In this document: positions 33,156-40,622 of the stretch, in pieces | Numbering within the stretch: the first letter of the stretch is position 1 | How the letters are laid out: each line of letters begins with the position of its first letter | Origin: Acidobacteriota bacterium | Lineage (GTDB): Bacteria > Acidobacteriota > Blastocatellia > Pyrinomonadales > Pyrinomonadaceae | Direction of reading: 5' to 3' | Assembly: GCA_003223025.1 (NCBI GenBank) | Contig: QHXR01000016.1 | Location: 10,650-60,119, forward strand | DNA length: 49,470 nt | The notes under the pieces: generated by a model | Database searches by the model: none | The model's input: only the letters and a program-made list of their open reading frames with translations | Told to the model about the DNA's origin: nothing | Translations under genes and position numbers: made by a program

Positions 33156-34523
33156 TCAGCTTGCTTCCGCTTCCTCGGGCGTGAGGTTTCCCGCTTCGTG
33201 GATCGCTTTTGTAGTGTCGGTGAAAAGAAGGATCAGGCTACCGACGATAAAAAAGAAGATCAGCCCTAGAATCGCGTGCCGAAACGAGCCCGTTGCACCC
33301 ACGATGACGGCGAACAAAAGTTGCCCCATCCAGGAGGTACCCTTTTCGGAGATCTCATAAAGTCCGAAGAAAGACGATTCGCGCCCCTTCGGAATCATTT
33401 GCGAGTACAAAGAACGCGAGAGAGCCTGCGCACTTCCGAGGACCATGCCGATAAAGGCGCCGAGAATGTAAGCCTGAGTTTCGGTGGCAAAAAAACCGTA
33501 GGCGTAGATAACGATGCCGCACCAGATGACGAGCGAGAAAATGATCGTCCGCTTCGCACCGAGGACACGGGATACGCGTTCGAAAATCAACGCTCCCGCG
33601 AATGCCGCGATCTGAGCGATGCCGAAAATAATTATGAGGAACGAATTGTCCGATGGCAGTCCCTTTGACGTGAAGAGCTCATATGAGATGAAAACAGATG
33701 CTTGAGTAATGACTGTCTGGATACCGTCGTTGTAGAAAAGGTACGCGATCAAAAACAGCATCGTATACCGAAGCCGCCGCAGCTCTTTCAGAGTTTGCCA
33801 TATTTCGCTGAATCCGACGGTAACGAGACTTTTATTCGCAGGGATATTTTTCTCTGCTCCTCGAGTTCTCACGAGGAAAAAAGTGACGATCGCGAAAGCG
33901 CCCCACCACAGCGAAGCTACAAGAAATGAGATCCGGACCGCGAGCCCGGTTGAAATGCCGAACCAACTTTCCGCGTATTTCAAAAAGATAAGATCGAGGA
34001 CAAGTATCAGGAATCCGCTCAGATACCCCAGTCCGTACCCATAGCTCGACACCTTGTCGCGCTTGTCTTCTGTTGTGATGTCGATCAGGAACGCGTTGTA
34101 AAAAACATTCGACGCGGCGAACGTCATGTTTGCAACGATCAAAAGAACGCTGCATGCGACATAACTTTCGGTGATAAAGAAAAGCAGAGATCCGGCAAGA
34201 ACCCCGGCGTAACAGAATCCGGCCATCAACGCTTTTTTGAGATGCGTATAGTCGGCGATCGCTCCCAGGATCGGGAGAAAGACGACCATCGAGATGACGG
34301 AAACGGCGGTGCAGAACGCCGGCAGTCCTTTGGGAGTTACCTTGAAAACAAACAAGTCGAGAATGACTCCGTCTTCACCGACCGCGGCTTGAGCGAGATT
34401 CAGGAGATAGGGCCCGATCAGCACGCCGATGACCACTGTAAAGAACGCCGAATTCGCCCAGTCGTAAACCATCCAGCCAAAGATTTCTCGGCGGTCGTTG
34501 TGAGGAAATTCCATGTCAGTCAT
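33156..34523 (-). CDS. MFS transporter, UMF1/Atg22-like
   Basis: The 455-residue inner-membrane protein has twelve hydrophobic segments and the UMF1/Atg22 opening (EIFGWMVYDWANSAFFTVVI). An MFS loop (FLPILGAIADYTHLKKALM) follows helix 2-3, and the late segment SLYSQMIPKGRESSFFGLYE is characteristic. Family members are proposed nucleoside, amino-acid or vacuolar exporters; the substrate is unknown. It is the first gene of the four-gene run ending in ptsI, 55 bp upstream of the LOG gene. Confidence 0.85.
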   Translation of the reverse strand: MTDMEFPHNDRREIFGWMVYDWANSAFFTVVIGVLIGPYLLNLAQAAVGEDGVILDLFVFKVTPKGLPAFCTAVSVISMVVFLPILGAIADYTHLKKALMAGFCYAGVLAGSLLFFITESYVACSVLLIVANMTFAASNVFYNAFLIDITTEDKRDKVSSYGYGLGYLSGFLILVLDLIFLKYAESWFGISTGLAVRISFLVASLWWGAFAIVTFFLVRTRGAEKNIPANKSLVTVGFSEIWQTLKELRRLRYTMLFLIAYLFYNDGIQTVITQASVFISYELFTSKGLPSDNSFLIIIFGIAQIAAFAGALIFERVSRVLGAKRTIIFSLVIWCGIVIYAYGFFATETQAYILGAFIGMVLGSAQALSRSLYSQMIPKGRESSFFGLYEISEKGTSWMGQLLFAVIVGATGSFRHAILGLIFFFIVGSLILLFTDTTKAIHEAGNLTPEEAEAS

Positions 34524-34928
34524 CGCGGAAATCTTCGCCGTTTACAGCAACACTGTCAATCGATCACAGGATGCCCGGAGAAATGTAACGTTTTGTAAAT
34601 CCTGCGTATGAACTTCTGGAGATCTCGAAGTAGCGGACGTATCAAACCGCGGTCTGCGTGACGAAAGTTACTCGATTTTCACCAGTTACCAGCGGTCGGC
34701 ACGGTTTTTCGCTCGCGTTGACCTTGTTCAACTCCGAGATCGGACGGACAACCCCCAACTCCTTTAGAATCCGGTTTTTGATTGACAAAGAACGCCAAAA
34801 GGTATAACTTTCACACAGATTTACCAAGATTAAAGGCTATTCTTTGAGCTTTTTGCGCGGAATTTTAAGTTGGATCGTACCCACGACCTTAATCCGAATA
34901 GATCTGAAATTTCTGAGGAGGGAACACT
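34524..34928. promoter_or_regulatory. Long divergent leader with candidate sigma-70 promoter
   Basis: The 405-bp gap lies between the MFS gene and a FG-GAP protein gene and holds no convincing gene. On the + strand TTGACA (34782-34787) and TATAAC (34803-34808) are 15 bp apart, a rather short spacing for a sigma-70 promoter. The transcript would have a leader of about 110 bases ending in the strong AGGAGG site before GTG 34929. No riboswitch was recognised. Confidence 0.35.
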
Positions 34929-36521
34929 GTGACGTCTTTTACTAGGTATAACTTTACGCGGCAACTTCACATCAAAGCCGCTGCTACCCTGATTGTCTTC
35001 GGTTTCTTTATGGTGCTCGGCATGAATAATGTCCGAGCACAAGCGATCACCGAAGGTTTCGACAACATTACAACCCTTCCCGCTGCGGGATGGTTCACAC
35101 AAAACAATAGTACGCCCGTCGGTTCGACCGGCTGGTTCCAGGGCAGTACGCCATTTGCGGCCCAAGGCGGTGCTGCAAACTCTTACATCGGAGCCAACTT
35201 CAACAACACGACCGGAACTAACACGATCAGCAACTGGCTGCTCACACCGAACCGTACTTTCAATAACGGTGACGTTATCAAGTTCTGGACGCGAACGATC
35301 ACGGCGAATCCGTTTCCGGATCGTCTCCAGGTTCGCTTTTCGTCGGCAGGAGCCAGCACGAACGTCGGAACAGGTTCGACGGCAGTCGGTGACTTCACAA
35401 CCTTGTTGTTGGATATCAATCCGACCTATAACGACACTCCCGGAGCTCCTCCAGGATCGTACCCCGATGTCTGGACAGAGATCACGATCACGCTCTCCGG
35501 CCTTTCGGGCCCGACGAGTGGACGCGTTGCAATCCGTTACTTCGTCGAGAGCGGCGGACCGACGGGTGATAACTCGAACTACATCGGTATCGACACATTC
35601 TCGTATACACCGGGCGCAGTGGTGGTAACGGCGGATGCGGCACTTGATTACAACGGCGATCACAAGACCGATTACACTGTCGTTCGAAATACGGGCGGCG
35701 GACCGGGCGGTCAGATCACCTGGTTCATCAATCCGGGAACCGGACTCACGGGTTATCTGTGGGGACTTTCGACGGACTTCTTCGTCAGTGGAGACTTCGA
35801 TAACGACGGCAAAGATGACGTAGCCGTGTATCGTCCGGGTGCGGCAACGGTAGCGGCATTCTACATACTGAAGAGTAGCAATTTCACCGCGATCATCGAA
35901 CCCTTCGGCCAGACCGGCGATGACCCGACCGTAGTCGGCGATTACAATGGCGACGGACAAGATGACGTTGCGGTATACCGCGGCGGAGTCAATGCCGGCG
36001 ATCCGAGTTTCTGGTTCTACCGCACGGCGTTCGGCGGAGCAGTCAGCTATGTTCCGTGGGGCAAGTCGGGCGACTTTGAGGTCCCGGGTGACATGGACGG
36101 CGACGGGAAGTACGACTTCACGGTACAGAGAGCGGGTGCAGGTGGTACCGGAGAATTCTGGACTCGGCTCGCTACGGGCGTCAATCAACCCGTTTTCGCG
36201 TTTGGTCAGCCGTCTGACCTCGTGGTTCCTGGCGATTACGACGGCGACGGCAAGACCGACATATGCGTTGCTCGTGCTTCAGGTGGAAACATCCTCTGGA
36301 CGTATCGCTCAAGCATGACGGGTGCTGTCGGTGGCGGGACGGTGTTTGGTCTGACGACCGACACTGTGGCGCAAGGTGACTACACCGGTGACGGGCGTAC
36401 GGACTTCGCGGTCTGGAGAGCCGGCACTTTCTGGGTACAGAACGTTGCCACCGGCGCAACCAACACCTTCGGGCTTGGAGCTCCGGGTGACTATCCAGTT
36501 GCAAACTTCAATACACACTGA
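34929..36521 (+). CDS. Secreted choice-of-anchor J / FG-GAP repeat protein
   Basis: The GTG start follows AGGAGGG. The 530-residue precursor has a signal peptide (LIVFGFFMVLGMNNVRAQ). An N-terminal choice-of-anchor J (MAM-like) domain (AITEGFDNITTLPAAGWFTQ through NWLLTPNRTFNNGDVIKFWT to about residue 235) is followed by FG-GAP/VCBS-like repeats ([69 protein letters not shown]). It is the third protein in the window with this tail but with a different N-terminal module. It is predicted cell-surface or secreted. No anchor signal was recognised at the C-terminus. Confidence 0.85.
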   Translation: MTSFTRYNFTRQLHIKAAATLIVFGFFMVLGMNNVRAQAITEGFDNITTLPAAGWFTQNNSTPVGSTGWFQGSTPFAAQGGAANSYIGANFNNTTGTNTISNWLLTPNRTFNNGDVIKFWTRTITANPFPDRLQVRFSSAGASTNVGTGSTAVGDFTTLLLDINPTYNDTPGAPPGSYPDVWTEITITLSGLSGPTSGRVAIRYFVESGGPTGDNSNYIGIDTFSYTPGAVVVTADAALDYNGDHKTDYTVVRNTGGGPGGQITWFINPGTGLTGYLWGLSTDFFVSGDFDNDGKDDVAVYRPGAATVAAFYILKSSNFTAIIEPFGQTGDDPTVVGDYNGDGQDDVAVYRGGVNAGDPSFWFYRTAFGGAVSYVPWGKSGDFEVPGDMDGDGKYDFTVQRAGAGGTGEFWTRLATGVNQPVFAFGQPSDLVVPGDYDGDGKTDICVARASGGNILWTYRSSMTGAVGGGTVFGLTTDTVAQGDYTGDGRTDFAVWRAGTFWVQNVATGATNTFGLGAPGDYPVANFNTH

Positions 36522-36541
36522 TCTTTTGATCGGTCATTCCG

Positions 36542-36579
36542 GAAGAGCCGTGATCTTATGGTCGCGGCTCTTCTTCTTT
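36542..36579 (+). terminator. Rho-independent terminator
   Basis: The stem GAAGAGCCG / CGGCTCTTC (36542-36550 and 36565-36573) is followed by TTCTTTG, 20 bp beyond the FG-GAP protein stop. Confidence 0.85.
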
Positions 36580-36651
36580 GTGCACAGGTGTTTGGCGAGT
36601 TCGCGGCTTTGCCGTAAAGTAAACTTTGGTTGTATTTGATCCTCGAAAATA

Positions 36652-37650
36652 ATGAAAGCGATGATCCTGGCCGCAGGCTTCGGTACGCGGCTTTTTCCTT
36701 TAACTATAGACCGGACCAAACCCGCGATTCCGTTCCTCGGAAAGCCGCTGGTCGGATACGTCGCGGAGTACGTCGCCAAATACGGATTCAAGGATTTCAT
36801 CGTAAACCTTCATCACCAGCCCGATTCCGTGATCGAGGCCCTCGGTGATGGAAGTGACTTTGGCGTTCACATCGATTACACGCTCGAAGAACCGAATATT
36901 CTCGGCACGGCCGGAGCACTCGATAACGCCCGCGATCTGCTTTGCGATTCGCCGTTTCTGATCGTCAACGGAAAAATAATCAGTGATATCGATATCGCCG
37001 CTGCCGTCGAAACTCACAAGAGCTCGGGAGCACTCGCGACGATGGTTCTAAAGCCAAATGTGAAGCGTGAAAAGTTTACGATCGTCGAAACGGATGGCGG
37101 TCGCGTAACACGTTTCGGAGAGATGGCCCGACCGCTTACCGAAGAAGAGATCCGGGATACGGAACACGAGATCGTGACTCCGCTGATGTTCACAGGGATT
37201 CACATCCTCGAGCCTCGTGTCCTTGACCTCATCGACCGGGGCGTATATTCCGATATTGTTCCGCACGTCTATCGCCCTGCTCTCGAACGCGGAGAGAAGA
37301 TCGCTGCTCACGTAGCGGAAGGAAACTGGTACGAGCTTTCGACGATCCCTCGCTATCTCGATATTTCGCTCGCGATGATGAATGGCGATGACGTTTTCAA
37401 AGGAGCGAATTGCGAGATCGCATCGACTGCGAGCGTTCGCGATTCTGTGATGTGGGACGATGTCAGTGTCGCGGACGACGTCATCTTATACAGAACGATA
37501 ATCGCAGATGGCGTCACGATCCCGGCCGGCGAGCATTTTGAGAATGCTGCGATCGTCAGAGCCGAGATGGTGCGAAACTGCGAAGAGATTCCCGAGAAGG
37601 CGCTGAAAGGATACATTCAGGGCGAGAACTACGTGGTGCCGCTCAACTAG
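36652..37650 (+). CDS. Sugar-1-phosphate nucleotidyltransferase (MurU/ManC-like)
   Basis: The 332-residue cytosolic enzyme has the nucleotidyltransferase signature LAAGFGTRLFPLTIDRTKPA (Gly-rich loop, Arg13, Lys23), GTAGAL, and a C-terminal left-handed beta-helix tail (SVMWDDVSVADDVILYRTII is the clearest part). The metal-binding strand reads VNGKIISDID (NGK at 106-108) where relatives usually have an Asp after NG. Immediately downstream (3 bp) is an AmgK-like sugar kinase. This gene pair resembles the MurU-AmgK cell-wall recycling route of pseudomonads, but MurU is shorter (about 220 residues), so a broader sugar-1-phosphate activation role is also possible. Confidence 0.75.
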   Translation: MKAMILAAGFGTRLFPLTIDRTKPAIPFLGKPLVGYVAEYVAKYGFKDFIVNLHHQPDSVIEALGDGSDFGVHIDYTLEEPNILGTAGALDNARDLLCDSPFLIVNGKIISDIDIAAAVETHKSSGALATMVLKPNVKREKFTIVETDGGRVTRFGEMARPLTEEEIRDTEHEIVTPLMFTGIHILEPRVLDLIDRGVYSDIVPHVYRPALERGEKIAAHVAEGNWYELSTIPRYLDISLAMMNGDDVFKGANCEIASTASVRDSVMWDDVSVADDVILYRTIIADGVTIPAGEHFENAAIVRAEMVRNCEEIPEKALKGYIQGENYVVPLN

Positions 37651-37653
37651 TTT

Positions 37654-38658
37654 ATGTCCGACTTCCTCGCAAGGCTCGAGAGATTTCTAACCGAGCGTAA
37701 AGAAAATCTAAACATCGAGCAGTTAACACCCGACGCTTCAACGCGCGAATACTTTCGTGTCGGATGGAAAGGTGAAACGGCGATCGCGTGCGTTTATCCC
37801 GAACCGTTCGTCGCGGCTGAACAAACTTATCTCGATGTCACGAACCTGTTCGCCTCCGCCGGTCTTCCGGTCGCCCGCATTTTCGAATTCGATGAAGCTC
37901 TCGGTGTGATCATTCAAGAAGATCTCGGTGACACGATTCTTCGCGATGTTCTGGAGAAGGCCGACGAAAAGGCTCGTGGGTTGTTGATCGACGCCGCGAT
38001 CGTTCTCATAGCCCAGATTCAGGCTGCGACGCCGCTCGCGTTCGAGCTCGATTCAATCGCATCCCGTTTGAAGTTCGATACTGAAAAGCTTCTTTGGGAG
38101 CTCGAGTTTTTTAAGACTCATTATTTCGGGACCTACAAGGGCGAGAGCCTCGGTACCGAAGACGATGCCGCGCTCACTGCGGAATTTCGCGAGCTGGCAT
38201 CCGAGCTAGAATCCAAAGCGACTGTTCTCTGCCACCGAGACTTTCATGCGGCCAATCTGATGCTCTATAACGGCGGGATTTCGATCATCGATCATCAGGA
38301 CGCGCGGATCGGTTCAGTCGCGTACGATCTTGTCTCGCTTCTTCTCGATCGCGTGACCGAGTCACCATCTGCCGAGTGGTTGGCGGCGAAACGACGATTC
38401 TTTCTCGAGCAACGCCGATCGCGGAGACTAGAGCCAATCGACGAGGCGGTCTTCGCCGAAGAGTTTCGCTTGCAAACCATCCAGCGCTGCCTGAAAGCGA
38501 TCGGGACGTTCTCATTCCAATCCGTCAATCGCGGTAAGACCTACTTCGTGCCGTTCATAAAGCCAATGTTCGAGATTGTTCTACGCGCCGCCGAGAATCT
38601 CGATCGGTTCCATGCGATCCGGAAGATAGTAAGCCGCGAAATAAGTCGAGATGCTTAG
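37654..38658 (+). CDS. Anomeric sugar kinase, AmgK-like phosphotransferase
   Basis: The 334-residue protein has an aminoglycoside-phosphotransferase fold. Near the N-terminus it reads PDASTREYFRVGW, the family's ASxRxYxR motif, then IIQEDLGD. The catalytic loop is CHRDFHAANLML (His194, Asp196, Asn201) and the metal site IIDHQDARIG (212-216). AmgK phosphorylates the anomeric carbon of MurNAc and GlcNAc, and the product is used by MurU (established in pseudomonads). The preceding nucleotidyltransferase gene supports that pathway here, though the substrate is inferred. Its last 4 bp overlap the end of the convergent DUF6526 gene. Confidence 0.8.
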   Translation: MSDFLARLERFLTERKENLNIEQLTPDASTREYFRVGWKGETAIACVYPEPFVAAEQTYLDVTNLFASAGLPVARIFEFDEALGVIIQEDLGDTILRDVLEKADEKARGLLIDAAIVLIAQIQAATPLAFELDSIASRLKFDTEKLLWELEFFKTHYFGTYKGESLGTEDDAALTAEFRELASELESKATVLCHRDFHAANLMLYNGGISIIDHQDARIGSVAYDLVSLLLDRVTESPSAEWLAAKRRFFLEQRRSRRLEPIDEAVFAEEFRLQTIQRCLKAIGTFSFQSVNRGKTYFVPFIKPMFEIVLRAAENLDRFHAIRKIVSREISRDA

Positions 38659-39089
38659 ACACGGTGATAGTCGCCGCGCCAATTCTTTATCGCAAGCTTG
38701 ATGTCCTTCGACGCCGCGAACTCTCCATCACAAGTCCGTCGTAACAGATCCGCGAGCTCGTCATCATGAGCAAATCGCAATGCCACTATCTGACCAAAGC
38801 TGAGATCTGATGCGCGTCCAGCGAGATCGGGCGGCAGCAGCTCCCGATAACGCAACCGTTCTTCGAGTCGAATCACGCGGTCCTGGGCTTTTAGCGCCTG
38901 AAGCCGGGCGGCAAGGATCATCCCGACGAATCCCAGCGACAAGATCGTGAACACGGCGCGGTCGAGACTCGGCTCCTGGTAAAGTCGAACCGCCTGATAG
39001 ATAAAGTTCAGCGCAAGCAGCGGAGTTAGGACGAAATGAAAAAGGGGAAAGTAACGGACATGATTTCCGTATGTTTGTTGTTCGGGCAT
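38655..39089 (-). CDS. DUF6526 family membrane protein
   Basis: From the ATG at 39089 (AGGAGATTCTTG site) the product has 144 residues with two membrane segments (YFPLFHFVLTPLLALNFIYQ and VFTILSLGFVGMILAARLQA) and a soluble C-terminal helical part (ALKAQDRVIRLEERLRYREL to DYHRV). It matches DUF6526 as I recall it; function unknown. Its ribosome site is formed at the stop codon of an adjoining ABC exporter relic, which suggests that DUF6526 was once coupled to that lost gene. Confidence 0.75.
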   Translation of the reverse strand: MPEQQTYGNHVRYFPLFHFVLTPLLALNFIYQAVRLYQEPSLDRAVFTILSLGFVGMILAARLQALKAQDRVIRLEERLRYRELLPPDLAGRASDLSFGQIVALRFAHDDELADLLRRTCDGEFAASKDIKLAIKNWRGDYHRV

Positions 39090-39099
39090 CAAGAATCTC

Positions 39100-39168
39100 C
39101 TAGAGTTTTGTTTCGCCGGGCTTAACTGTGAAATTCTCACCCGGGTTTACGAACAGATCTTGCTCGAA
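39100..39168 (-). pseudogene. C-terminal scar of a second ABC exporter
   Basis: Reading down from 39168 the minus strand encodes FEQDLFVNPGENFTVKPGET followed by KL and a stop. The intact ABC exporter in this operon ends FEQNLFVNPGEDFTGKPGEA and then FAQTKLS. The two match at 19 of 22 aligned residues. Nothing further upstream of the scar is exporter-like; repeat sequence begins within about 50 bp. A paralogous exporter gene has therefore been deleted except for its last 22 codons, which remain as the leader of DUF6526. Confidence 0.85.
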
Positions 39169-39217
39169 GCAGAAAGGCGAGCAAACAGGCAGCTTCGGCG
39201 GATCGAGACAACGTGCC

Positions 39218-39280
39218 GCTCCTCCGGAGCTTTAAGAAAAATGGGACTCATTACTACCAATATTTCGCTCCTAACGGAGC
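39218..39280. repeat. GCTCC..GGAGC palindromic repeats at a deletion scar
   Basis: Two palindromes, GCTCCTCCGGAGC (39218-39230) and GCTCCTAACGGAGC (39267-39280), flank an A/T-rich segment with CTACCAATATTTC. They lie between the exonuclease-like gene and the ABC exporter scar, exactly where the body of the lost exporter would have been. The words resemble dispersed repeats of soil bacteria (recalled, not searched). Confidence 0.75.
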
Positions 39281-39336
39281 TAAGATCGACTAACGGCTTA
39301 GCTTGGCGCGTATGGCGCTTGCCTCCCGCTTGACTA

Positions 39337-40110
39337 TCATAAAGAGGCCGTGGCTCCTTCACTAAGTTGCGCGTCCACAACTTCGATCTCAGCCAGCAAA
39401 GGAAAATGGTCGGTGGCTTTCGCGGCTTCCGGAATATCGGTAACGACCTCGCAGCTTCGCACCCGATCGATGTAAGCGGCCGGCGCAAAAACATAATCGA
39501 GCCGGACGTGCGGGTCCCAGGTTGGAAAAGTAAATCCGTGATCGGTGTTTAGTCGGCGGTAGCTATCGATATATTTCTCGTCGAGCATTATCTGGATCGT
39601 CCGGTACGTCACCCGTCCGCCAAGCACCATCGCCAAGACTCTGTATCGCCACGGCAGCCTCTGCATATCGAGCAGCTCACCGGGAGCCAGCGTGTTGAAG
39701 TCGCCGACGAGCACATGAAAACCTTCGCGGTACTCTTTGATGCACCTGAGCAGAGCTCGCGCCTCACGCATCCGGCCGCGTTCGGTGTAATTGGAATGCG
39801 TGGCCCGAAGATGGATTCCGTAGATTCGCAGATCACCGACGACGATCTCCATGAACGCACGCTGTAGCGCCGGATCGGCGTGCCACTCATAGTGCGTGAC
39901 CTCTTCGCGACTGAGGAACGCAATGGAGTGTCCGGGTTTCGCGGCCCAGTATCGTAATTCCGTCGTCTCGGACAGTTTCTGCACGACGTCGACGTTGCTT
40001 GCTTCCTGAAGAACGACCAGGTCCGGATTACAACGGCGGATGACCTCGGCCAAAAGACCTTCGCGGCCCTTTCCACCAAAACGGATGTTGTAGCTCAAGA
40101 GCCTGAGCAT
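39337..40110 (-). CDS. Endonuclease/exonuclease/phosphatase family protein
   Basis: From ATG 40110, which overlaps the preceding stop as TAATG, the product has 257 residues and the EEP fold: LLSYNIRFGG (metal Asn), LVVLQEAS (Glu), GIHLRATHSN, LVGDFNTLAPG (catalytic Asp-Asn), RLDYVFA and TDHFPLLAEI (catalytic His). There is no signal peptide, so it is cytosolic. Substrates in this family include DNA, RNA, phosphoinositides and sphingomyelin; none is indicated. The overlap with the nucleotidyltransferase gene points to a functional link with it. Confidence 0.85.
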   Translation of the reverse strand: MLRLLSYNIRFGGKGREGLLAEVIRRCNPDLVVLQEASNVDVVQKLSETTELRYWAAKPGHSIAFLSREEVTHYEWHADPALQRAFMEIVVGDLRIYGIHLRATHSNYTERGRMREARALLRCIKEYREGFHVLVGDFNTLAPGELLDMQRLPWRYRVLAMVLGGRVTYRTIQIMLDEKYIDSYRRLNTDHGFTFPTWDPHVRLDYVFAPAAYIDRVRSCEVVTDIPEAAKATDHFPLLAEIEVVDAQLSEGATASL

Positions 40111-40616
40111 TACGATTCGTCCACCTTTCCAACCAGCGTCAGGTAGGGCTGGCCGAGCCAGTGCTCGCGGATCCAAACATAAAAGTCTCGGGTGGCATTG
40201 ATTGTCACCGGACGTCCTTCGGCGATCTTCTGCAGCCCTCGTCTCAACGGTTTTAGCGCCGGAGCGATCTCTTCATCACCGTCTTTCACAGGATGCGAAT
40301 GAATACCCGGCACCCAAAATCCTTCCAGCGTGAAAAGCTCCACGATCTCAGGACCCACCAGCGTAACGTCGAGGTCGCTCGTCCCGGGACCATCAGCATC
40401 GAATGGTTTGCCGGTCTTGTAATTGTGTCCGGTCACCGAGCTTCCACCGAGCACCGCGGCTGTTTTTTCAGGAATCGATTCGGCGAGAAGCCGGCAGAAT
40501 TTTTCAAGCCTTTCGCGATCGCCGTCAAATCCGAGCCGGAGAGCGTTTTCGTATTTTTCTTTTTCGGTCAGTTCAGCATCGGCGGCGTGTAAGGCGTCGA
40601 TATCAATATCCGTCAT
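40110..40616 (-). CDS. Pol-beta-type nucleotidyltransferase-like protein
   Basis: The 168-residue cytosolic protein has the Pol-beta nucleotidyltransferase signature: the helix-loop LGGSSVTG (56-63) followed by GTSDLDVTLVG (78-88), giving GSS...DxD metal ligands. An expected third acidic residue may be in the ATRDFYVWIREHW region. It could be a nucleic-acid-modifying or antibiotic-type transferase; the substrate is unknown. Its start lies 6 bp after the ABC exporter stop, and its stop overlaps the exonuclease-like gene start, so it is embedded in one operon. Confidence 0.75.
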   Translation of the reverse strand: MTDIDIDALHAADAELTEKEKYENALRLGFDGDRERLEKFCRLLAESIPEKTAAVLGGSSVTGHNYKTGKPFDADGPGTSDLDVTLVGPEIVELFTLEGFWVPGIHSHPVKDGDEEIAPALKPLRRGLQKIAEGRPVTINATRDFYVWIREHWLGQPYLTLVGKVDES

Positions 40617-40622
40617 AATTTC

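Noticed and set aside
34830-36188. 452-codon antisense frame over the FG-GAP protein gene
   Set aside because: It is antisense to a gene with clear domains and a strong ribosome site. The product has no signal peptide, motifs or known family.
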